Assembly (NCBI GenBank): GCA_934278005.1
Contig: CAKQWG010000141.1
Coordinates: 1 to 8,262 of the forward strand
Direction: 5' to 3'
Source of the DNA: an uncultured Pirellulaceae bacterium
GTDB taxonomy: Bacteria > Planctomycetota > Planctomycetia > Pirellulales > Pirellulaceae
Length of the DNA: 8,262 nt
The notes beneath the pieces are model-generated. The model was given only the letters and a program-made list of their open reading frames with translations, had not been told where the DNA came from and ran no database searches. Shown here one piece after another: positions 1 through 5,358 of the stretch. How positions within the stretch are numbered: the first letter of the stretch is position 1; each line of letters begins with the position of its first letter. The translations under genes and the position numbers were made by a program.

Positions 1-152
1 TAATTAGCCGTTTTGGCGTTAGCCACGGTTGCTTTACTAATCAGCCGCTTTGGCGTTAGCCACGGTTGCTTGATTAATCAGCCGTTTTGGCGTTAGCCAC
101 GGTTGCTTAATTAATCAGCCGTTTTGGCGTTAGCCTCGGTTGATCGACTAAT
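1..152. repeat. Four tandem copies of a 37-bp hairpin-forming repeat
   Basis: The core GGCGTTAGCC recurs at 15, 52, 89 and 126, exactly 37 bp apart. Each unit is a 27-bp conserved part (5-31, 42-68, 79-105, 116-142) plus a 10-bp AT-rich linker ending in TAAT (ctttactaat, cttgattaat, cttaattaat, atcgactaat). The conserved part folds as CAGCCG / UUU bulge / UGGC-GUUA-GCCA / CGGUUG, a 6-bp outer stem, a 3-nt bulge, a 4-bp inner stem and a tetraloop. Copy 1 has U for the first C, which keeps a wobble pair; copy 4 has GCCT and loses one inner pair. The window opens with TAAT, so the array may continue upstream. Linkers are too short and too alike to be CRISPR spacers. I recall similar GGCGTTAGCC repeats in marine planctomycete genomes, but this is from memory. 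Confidence 0.93.
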
Positions 153-218
153 CACGAAACTTATGCGTGGATGTTGGTCCGGCAGGCGCATCAACCTCAG
201 CACTCTCAAAGAGAACCT

Positions 219-1025
219 ATGGATTTCCTACAACTGAGCTCGCGACGCATCGTGGTATTTGGCGTGGCCAATAAGAAGAGCGTCGCCTATCGCATCGGCA
301 AAGTGTTGGAAGAATCTGGTGTGCAGGTGATCTACGTCGTCCGTAGCCAGCAGCGGCGTGAGCAGCTTGCCAAATTGCTCGGTGATGCTCCGGTCTACGT
401 GTGCGATGTCGAACAACAGTCGCAGATCGACGCATTGGCCGCGCAGCTTGCACAAGACTTCGACGGCCTGTACGGCTTTGTCCATTCCATTGCATTTGCC
501 GATTACAGCGGCGGCATGCATCCGTTTCATGAAACGACACGCCGACAGTTTTTGCAAGCGATCGACATTAGCTGCTTTTCATTGATCGCCCTGGCCGGCG
601 CCCTCAAGAGCCAACTCGCCCCGCAAGGAGCGGTGGTAACGATCAGCATTTCCACCACACGCATGGCCAGCGAGAGCTACGGCTTCATGGCTCCCGTCAA
701 AGCCGCTCTCGATTCGTCGCTCGCCTTTCTGACTAAGTCATTCAGCAGGTTCAGCGAAGTCCGCTTCAACGCCGTTGCCGCCGGCTTGCTCAAGACCAGC
801 GCTTCAGCGGGCATTCCAGGATACGTCGACGCCTACCTTTTTGCCGAGCGAGTTATTCCTCGCAAACGGGCGCTCAGCACCGATGAAGTAGCCCATACCG
901 CAGCCTTTCTGCTCAGCCCACGATCCAGTGGTATTACGTCGCAATCGATCGTGGTCGATGCGGGCATGAGCATCAACTACTTCGATCAGGCGGTAGTGGC
1001 AGATGCCATGCGCGTCGACAGCTAA
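219..1025 (+). CDS. fabI: FabI-type enoyl-[acyl-carrier-protein] reductase (SDR family)
   Basis: A 268-residue cytoplasmic short-chain dehydrogenase of the FabI group, expected to reduce the enoyl-ACP double bond with NAD(P)H in the last step of each fatty acid elongation cycle. Visible are the FabI nucleotide-binding motif [13 protein letters not shown] (15-27), CDV (62-64), HSIAFA (89-94), DIS (116-118), the Y-x6-K catalytic pair Y154/K161, and the C-terminal [10 protein letters not shown]. Length matches E. coli FabI (262). An ungapped hand alignment from AVVTIS onward puts isoleucine 144 where E. coli has Tyr146, the second active-site tyrosine. The ATG at 219 is preferred over the in-frame ATG at 171 because FabI proteins start just before this motif ([18 protein letters not shown]) and the extra 16 residues look unrelated. 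The Shine-Dalgarno signal is weak (AGAG at 210-213). The gene stands between two repeat arrays. A reductase of related but different substrate cannot be excluded. Confidence 0.88.
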   Translation: MDFLQLSSRRIVVFGVANKKSVAYRIGKVLEESGVQVIYVVRSQQRREQLAKLLGDAPVYVCDVEQQSQIDALAAQLAQDFDGLYGFVHSIAFADYSGGMHPFHETTRRQFLQAIDISCFSLIALAGALKSQLAPQGAVVTISISTTRMASESYGFMAPVKAALDSSLAFLTKSFSRFSEVRFNAVAAGLLKTSASAGIPGYVDAYLFAERVIPRKRALSTDEVAHTAAFLLSPRSSGITSQSIVVDAGMSINYFDQAVVADAMRVDS

Positions 1026-1134
1026 ACGTCGAAGGTCAAACGTCGAAGGTCAAACGTCGAAGGTTAAACGTCAAAGGTTAAACGTCGAAGGTCAAACGTA
1101 GACGGTGGATCGGTGGCAACTAAACGTCGACGGC
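1023..1134. repeat. 14-bp tandem repeat, about eight units, starting at the fabI stop codon
   Basis: Units of consensus YAAACGTCGAAGGT lie in perfect 14-bp register at 1023, 1037, 1051, 1065, 1079 and 1093. A diverged 14-bp segment follows at 1107 (ggatcggtggcaac), and a further recognisable unit at 1121. The first five units are nearly identical (unit 4 has CAAAGG). Units 6 and 8 share GACGG in place of GAAGG, so the distal end is a second variant. The first three bases of unit 1 are the TAA stop of the reductase gene. No good hairpin is seen within a unit. This array fills most of the 137-bp gap before tatD. Confidence 0.93.
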
Positions 1135-1162
1135 TGAATATAGCAAGGTAGAGGGACACTTC

Positions 1163-1939
1163 ATGCATATCATTGACACCCACGCCCATTTGACCGACCC
1201 CAGTCTGCTCGGGGACATTGAGCAGTTCTTGGAAAGAGCCCAGCGGGCCGGCGTACAAAGCGTGCTCTCCGTTGGCACCACGCTAGCCACCTCTCGAGGC
1301 TGCGTCGAACTGGCCGAACGTTTCACCAACGTGCGAGCCAGCGTCGGGCTGCATCCAAACAACTGCTGCACCGCCGCTGCGGAGGACTGGCAGGCGATCT
1401 GCGATCTGGCCCTGCACCCACGCGTCGCTGCTGTGGGTGAAACGGGCCTCGATCGCCACTGGGACGACTGTCCGTGGGACGTACAAGTCGATTTCTTTCG
1501 GCGTCATCTCGCCCTGGGCCGCACTACGGCCCAGCCGGTGGTTATCCACACGCGCGACTGTGCGGAAGAAACGCTGGAGATTCTACGCGAAGAGGCGCAA
1601 CATGGCCCACTGCACGGAGTGATGCACTCCTTCACCGGTCCCCAAGAGGTGGCCCATGGTTGCTTGGAACTAGGTCTGTATATCAGCTTTGCAGGTATGG
1701 TAACCTACAAGAATGCCGCAGAGATTCGAGATATGGCTAAGACGATCCCGGCGGCGAGAATTCTAGTTGAAACCGACAGTCCCTATTTGACGCCACATCC
1801 ATTGCGTGGTCAGCGGCCCAACCACCCCGCTCTAGTAGCGCATACGCTCAGGCACCTTGCGGAGGTGCGCGGCGTGGCGGTCGAGCTTCTCGCTGAGCAG
1901 ACAAGCGCCAACGCCCACAGGCTATTTGGCGCTTGGTAG
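1163..1939 (+). CDS. tatD: TatD-family metal-dependent hydrolase (DNase)
   Basis: A 258-residue TIM-barrel amidohydrolase-fold protein of the usual TatD length. Family members are cytoplasmic metal-dependent nucleases or hydrolases linked to DNA repair and DNA breakdown; the exact substrate here is unknown. Metal-binding motifs are all present: DTHAHL with H7 and H9, GETGLD with E93, VIHTRD with H129, MHSFTG with H155, and ETDSPYL with D205, followed by the typical RGQRPNHP. ASVGLHPN (59-66) is also family-typical. The ATG at 1163 has a good Shine-Dalgarno sequence, GAGGGA at 1151-1156, six bases before it. The gene follows fabI on the same strand but after a 137-bp repeat-filled gap, so co-transcription is uncertain. 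It is convergent with nhaD, with 26 bp between the stops and no clear terminator hairpin. YcfH/YjjV-type paralogues cannot be told apart from the sequence alone. Confidence 0.93.
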   Translation: MHIIDTHAHLTDPSLLGDIEQFLERAQRAGVQSVLSVGTTLATSRGCVELAERFTNVRASVGLHPNNCCTAAAEDWQAICDLALHPRVAAVGETGLDRHWDDCPWDVQVDFFRRHLALGRTTAQPVVIHTRDCAEETLEILREEAQHGPLHGVMHSFTGPQEVAHGCLELGLYISFAGMVTYKNAAEIRDMAKTIPAARILVETDSPYLTPHPLRGQRPNHPALVAHTLRHLAEVRGVAVELLAEQTSANAHRLFGAW

Positions 1940-1965
1940 ACCGATCATCGCCCGCTCGTAGATGC

Positions 1966-3420
1966 TCATTCGGCCAGCGATTCAGCATGCGCCGCCTGAG
2001 GTTCGTGGGCATGTCCCGGGAGCGGCTGATGAGCATGCGCCGGTTGCGGTTCGTGGGCGTGTGAGTTGAATTGTTCCTGCACGATGAACACCGCCGCGCC
2101 CCCCAGATAACCGATCAGAGCCCATAGCGAAACGCGCTTTAGGTACCACAGGAAGTCGATCTTTTCCAGCCCCATCGCAGCTACACCTGCAGCCGATCCG
2201 ATAATCAAGCAACTGCCTCCGGTGCCCGCACAATAGGCTAGGAACAGCCAGAATGTATCGTCTCGAGGGAAGTCGTACATGCCAATTCCCGCAGCTACCA
2301 GCGGTACATTGTCCACCACGGCGGATAGCAAACCGATGATCAAAGCCACGATCTGCATGCTCGGTACGTTGTCCGATAGCCAACCGGCGGTCAGTCGCAG
2401 CACGCCCGTCGACTGAAGCGTCCCGACCGCCAATAGAATCCCTAAGAAGAACAGGATGCTAGCCGTATCGATCTTCTTCAAAACCGCCACCACGTTGGTA
2501 CTGGAGCGAGTGGTTTCGTCTAGGTCGTGCTTAACAAACTCGGCCACGATCCAAATCACGCTCAGGCTGAACATCATGCCCATGAATGGCGGCAAGTGGG
2601 TCACTGTCTTGAAAATTGGGACGAAGATCAGTCCGGCAAAGCCCAGGAACAGGAACAGGTTGGAGTGCCACGGCTCAAGGCTCTTGCCTTGGTGAGCCTC
2701 TGACTTCTCCGGCCGCTCAACATCTCCCTTAAGCATCAGCGAGACGATCGTGAGCGGAATGACCATGCAGGCTAGGCTCGGCAAAAACAACGCCTTCATA
2801 ACCTCTATGGGCGAGATCTTATCGCCAATCCACAGCATGGTAGTCGTCACGTCGCCAATTACCGTCCAGGCTCCGCCAGCGTTGGCTGAGACGATGATCA
2901 TCCCGCAAAAGAACAGCCGCGTTTCGCGATAGCGGACGAGCTTCTTCATCAGCGAGACCATCACGATAGTGGTCGTCAAATTGTCGAGCACGGCGGAAAA
3001 AAAGAATGTCAGCAGACACACAGTCCACAGCAGTCTGGCTTTGTTAAGCGATTTAATGCGATCGGTGATGATCGCGAACCCTTCGAAGGCATCGACCAAT
3101 TCGACGATGGTCATCGCCCCCATCAGGAAGAACAGAATGGATGCAATTTCGCTGAGTAGCGGCAGGAATTGGCCTTCCAAAGCATAATGCATCGACAACG
3201 CGTGCCCCTGCGTCGGCCCCCCCGTGGACTCGGCGTGCGCGCGGAACAATTCGGGGACGCGTTCCACCGGTAACAGGGTATCTATCCCCAAGAAGTACAG
3301 CGCCCAGCAGCCAGCACCTATGAACAACGCCGTAGCTGCTTTGTCGATGTGCAAGGGGTGTTCGAGGGCAATGACGATATAGCCCAAGACAAACAGCATA
3401 ATTATGCCGACAAGTAACAT
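1966..3420 (-). CDS. nhaD: NhaD-type Na+/H+ antiporter with His-rich C-terminal tail
   Basis: An inner-membrane protein of 484 residues with many hydrophobic segments, matching the NhaD branch of the ion transporter superfamily, which exchanges cytoplasmic Na+ (or Li+) for H+. NhaD hallmarks seen are ILFFLMGAMTIVELVDA (95-111), LDNLTTTIVM (145-154), ANAGGAWTVIGDVTTTMLW (179-197), VDNVPLVAAGIGMY (369-382) and GTGGSCLIIGSAAGVAAMG (399-417). The last 33 residues (452-484) are hydrophilic with seven histidines in a 16-residue repeat. The ATG at 3420 was chosen because it has GAGG 12 bases upstream and begins directly at the first membrane segment. A GTG at 3498 would add 26 residues but has no ribosome binding site and atypical codons (TTA, ATA, AGG). 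It lies downstream of the SLC1 carrier on the same strand, so the two could share a transcript, though the gap is 141 bp and holds a palindrome. Confidence 0.92.
   Translation of the reverse strand: MLLVGIIMLFVLGYIVIALEHPLHIDKAATALFIGAGCWALYFLGIDTLLPVERVPELFRAHAESTGGPTQGHALSMHYALEGQFLPLLSEIASILFFLMGAMTIVELVDAFEGFAIITDRIKSLNKARLLWTVCLLTFFFSAVLDNLTTTIVMVSLMKKLVRYRETRLFFCGMIIVSANAGGAWTVIGDVTTTMLWIGDKISPIEVMKALFLPSLACMVIPLTIVSLMLKGDVERPEKSEAHQGKSLEPWHSNLFLFLGFAGLIFVPIFKTVTHLPPFMGMMFSLSVIWIVAEFVKHDLDETTRSSTNVVAVLKKIDTASILFFLGILLAVGTLQSTGVLRLTAGWLSDNVPSMQIVALIIGLLSAVVDNVPLVAAGIGMYDFPRDDTFWLFLAYCAGTGGSCLIIGSAAGVAAMGLEKIDFLWYLKRVSLWALIGYLGGAAVFIVQEQFNSHAHEPQPAHAHQPLPGHAHEPQAAHAESLAE
1985..2061 (-). 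repeat. Duplicated His-rich coding segment in nhaD
   Basis: Two 29-bp stretches (1985-2013 and 2033-2061) match at 25 of 29 positions with a 48-bp offset, which is 16 codons. They encode HAHEPQPAHA and HAHEPQAAHA in the tail of NhaD. The offset is a multiple of three, so the reading frame is kept. This looks like an in-frame tandem duplication. Confidence 0.85.
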
Positions 3421-3531
3421 AACGAACACCAACCTCGCTATAAAACCCGGCCATCCACCAGCCGATCGTGCAATTCCAACCGCTAACACATACCACACCA
3501 GCAGTGTCTCGGACGCTGGTCATGGGTCAGA

Positions 3532-3547
3532 GTGTTACACATAACAC
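3532..3547. promoter_or_regulatory. Perfect 16-bp palindrome between SLC1 carrier and nhaD
   Basis: GTGTTA-CACA-TAACAC is a perfect inverted repeat with 6-bp arms and a 4-bp centre. It sits 15 bp beyond the carrier stop and 112 bp before the preferred nhaD start. It is AT-rich with no T-tract on either side, so it fits a dimeric regulator's operator better than an intrinsic terminator. Which protein would bind it is unknown. Confidence 0.4.
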
Positions 3548-3561
3548 GGAAAACGCATACC

Positions 3562-5061
3562 CTAGATGGACTGTTCGGCTGGTAGCGAATGTGGCGCTTG
3601 AGTTTGCGAGCTTTGGTTCGTGCCGAGCACTAAGCGTTCCACTACAGTGGCTCCGCAGCAGTCGCTCCAAACATTGACGCTTGTGCGGAACATGTCTAAC
3701 ACGCGATCGACAGCCAGAATGATGCCCTGGTACTCAATCGGCAAGTTTACGGCCTGCAGCACGATCACCATCATGACCAAACCCGCATGAGGAATTCCGG
3801 CCGCGCCCACGCTAGCCAGCAGCGCGGTCACAGCGATGACGACTTGGTTGGCAAAACTGAAATCGGCTCCGAAGGCCAACTGCCCAATGAACAGTACAGC
3901 CACGGCTTCATAGAGCGCGGTTCCATCCATGTTAATGGTCGAACCTAGCGGCAACACGAACGAACTGATGCGGTTGGAGACCCCAGCTCGCTTCTCGATG
4001 TTGTTCAGCGTAAGCGGTAGCGTGGCGTTGCTGCTAGCGCTGCTAAAGGCGGTCAGCAGGGCCGGTAACATGGCTTGCATCAGTGCCAACGGACTGCGCC
4101 GGGCGAAAACCCACACGATCAGTGGCAGCGTCACGAGCGCATGCAGCGACAGACCAAACATTACCGTTAACATGTACCAACCCAGTGCGGCAAAGACGGT
4201 TACACCCTGCGTAGCGGTGACATAGATCATCAGCAAAAACACCCCCAGTGGGGCCAGTTTGATGATCGCCGTGGTCAGCCGCATCATGACCGCAAAGCTG
4301 TCATCGGCCAGTTCGTGAAATCGTCGCAGCGTCTCTCCCCCAACCTGCAACGCAAACACACAAAAGACAATTGTGAACGAGATCACCGACAGGAACGACG
4401 ATTGAGCGATGGCATCGAACGGGTTGGTGGGAATCATCGTTTCCACCTGCGCCATAATCACCTCGGTTATGCTCGACGATTCGACCTGGGCCTGAGCGAT
4501 GTCCAGCCGTAGATCGGTGTCGATGCCAGGGTTGATAATATTGGTTACCGCCAAGCCCGTCACGATGGCCAGCGTGCTGGTCGCAATGTAGTAGACGAGC
4601 GTGACTGAGAACATTCTGCCAAAGCCCCCACCGCCGCCCAGGCCGAGCACGCCTGAGGCCAGTGAGGCGATGATCAGCGGTACCGAAACCATTTGCAACA
4701 TGCGCAGGAACAGTCCCCCGATGCGCTTGCACCAAGCGCCGACCTGCCGCGCGATACTGGGTGCCTTGTCGAAGAGCTTAGCGGCCAATGGCGATTGCCT
4801 CCGCAGGTCATCGACCGTCAACACACAGCCCTCGGTGTTGCCCGTAGGATCGACTACACGTCGCTCCTGCGCCCCGTCGGTGGTCGTCCAGCGAATGTCT
4901 ATCAACTCAGTCGAATCGTGCACGCTGGCCGACTGCACGCCGCTAGGCAGCCCCTCAGTCAGTTCGCTGTGCCGCGTGCTGAAGAGACTGTTGACCGTTA
5001 TGCCAATCATCGCTCCCAGGACCATACCGATCAGAATCTGCCAATGGAGTTCCAGTTTCAA
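3562..5061 (-). CDS. SLC1/DAACS-family Na+-coupled glutamate/aspartate symporter
   Basis: A 499-residue inner-membrane carrier of the dicarboxylate/amino acid:cation symporter family (GltPh, GltP, eukaryotic EAATs). Visible are TM1 (about 7-27), TM2 (117-141), the serine-rich hairpin AFSSASSNATLP (338-349), NMDGTALYEA (377-386), GAAGIPHAG (419-427) and DRVLDMFRTSVNVWSD (452-467). By hand alignment D456, R459, N463 and D467 match GltPh D394, R397, N401 and D405; keeping both D456 and R459 points to acidic amino acids rather than neutral ones or plain dicarboxylates. SNATLP and GAAGIP resemble EAATs more than E. coli GltP. Residues 28-115 form a polar loop after TM1, some 70 residues longer than usual. 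A TTG at 5061 is preferred as start because AGGAAA lies just upstream and the protein then begins MKLELHWQILIG, as in the family; a TTG at 5079 has no ribosome binding site. It is divergent from cstA and upstream of nhaD. Confidence 0.9.
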   Translation of the reverse strand: MKLELHWQILIGMVLGAMIGITVNSLFSTRHSELTEGLPSGVQSASVHDSTELIDIRWTTTDGAQERRVVDPTGNTEGCVLTVDDLRRQSPLAAKLFDKAPSIARQVGAWCKRIGGLFLRMLQMVSVPLIIASLASGVLGLGGGGGFGRMFSVTLVYYIATSTLAIVTGLAVTNIINPGIDTDLRLDIAQAQVESSSITEVIMAQVETMIPTNPFDAIAQSSFLSVISFTIVFCVFALQVGGETLRRFHELADDSFAVMMRLTTAIIKLAPLGVFLLMIYVTATQGVTVFAALGWYMLTVMFGLSLHALVTLPLIVWVFARRSPLALMQAMLPALLTAFSSASSNATLPLTLNNIEKRAGVSNRISSFVLPLGSTINMDGTALYEAVAVLFIGQLAFGADFSFANQVVIAVTALLASVGAAGIPHAGLVMMVIVLQAVNLPIEYQGIILAVDRVLDMFRTSVNVWSDCCGATVVERLVLGTNQSSQTQAPHSLPAEQSI

Positions 5062-5067
5062 CAGTGA

Positions 5068-5073
5068 TTTCCT
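5068..5073 (-). promoter_or_regulatory. Ribosome binding site deciding the SLC1 carrier start
   Basis: AGGAAA on the minus strand. Its AGGA lies eight bases before the TTG at 5061. It falls inside the longer reading frame from 5079, which itself lacks a Shine-Dalgarno site, and therefore favours the shorter protein. Confidence 0.5.
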
Positions 5074-5090
5074 AATCAAAGTAGTACAGA

Positions 5091-5115
5091 GCTGAGGCTA
5101 CGGCTGAGGGCTACG
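5091..5115. repeat. Tandem 12/13-bp duplication in the carrier leader
   Basis: GCTGAGGCTACG (5091-5102) is followed directly by GCTGAGGGCTACG (5103-5115), differing only by one added G. It lies 30 bp upstream of the preferred carrier start, in its probable 5' leader. Function is unknown. Confidence 0.8.
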
Positions 5116-5184
5116 AGAGCAGCCAGGCTTAGCAGCGGTCGCGAGCGGGGAATGCGGACTGCTGGCGTGGCGATCGAGCGGGCT

Positions 5185-5190
5185 ATTGTA
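5185..5190 (-). promoter_or_regulatory. Possible -10 element for the SLC1 carrier
   Basis: TACAAT on the minus strand matches the sigma70 -10 consensus at five of six positions. The sequence at the -35 distance (ACGTTT or nearby) matches poorly, so the call is weak. It would give a leader of about 115 nt that includes the 12/13-bp duplication. Confidence 0.25.
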
Positions 5191-5275
5191 AAGCATCGGG
5201 ACAAAACAAACGTAGTACCCGGCCCACTTATTTTGGCAACCCCGAATATTGCAAGGCCTGTCGGCGGAGCACTCG

Positions 5276-5305
5276 TTGTGATGAGCTTCCCTCGTGGTTT
5301 ATACT
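5276..5305 (+). promoter_or_regulatory. Putative sigma70 promoter of cstA
   Basis: TTGTGA (5276-5281, four of six to TTGACA) and TATACT (5300-5305, five of six to TATAAT) are separated by 18 bp. Transcription would start near 5312, about 47 nt before the cstA ATG. TGTGA within the -35 is a CRP half-site, but no second half is found. The rest of 5080-5358 holds no gene that I can support. Confidence 0.5.
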
Positions 5306-5358
5306 GAAGCGGCCCACTATGCCTCGCTACTCATTCCTCCCCCGCTGTGTAAACGTTC

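Noticed and set aside
1..152. CRISPR array suggested by the regular 37-bp period
   Set aside because: The parts between conserved cores are only 10 bp and nearly identical to each other, so there are no spacers, and no cas genes are present.
140..167. Promoter TTGATC-N16-TATGCG before fabI
   Set aside because: The -10 matches only three of six consensus positions and the -35 four of six, too weak to list.
171..218. N-terminal 16-residue extension of the FabI-like protein from the upstream ATG
   Set aside because: FabI proteins begin a few residues before the GVAN motif, the added residues look unrelated to the family, and there is no Shine-Dalgarno site before 171.
163..237. Small 24-codon reading frame (MRGCWSGRR...) overlapping the fabI start
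   Set aside because: It has no ribosome binding site and no recognisable features; such a short frame is expected by chance.
3421..3498. GTG-started 26-residue extension of NhaD
   Set aside because: No ribosome binding site, codon choice unlike the rest of the gene, and the ATG at 3420 starts directly at TM1 with GAGG upstream. It remains possible.
5277..5297. CRP-type site at the cstA promoter
   Set aside because: Only the TGTGA half is present; the position of the second half reads TCCCT, not TCACA.
5220..5318. 9-bp direct repeat CGGCCCACT at 5220-5228 and 5310-5318 as an operator pair
   Set aside because: A 9-mer repeated once in a region of nearly 300 bp has an appreciable chance of arising randomly, and there is no dyad symmetry.
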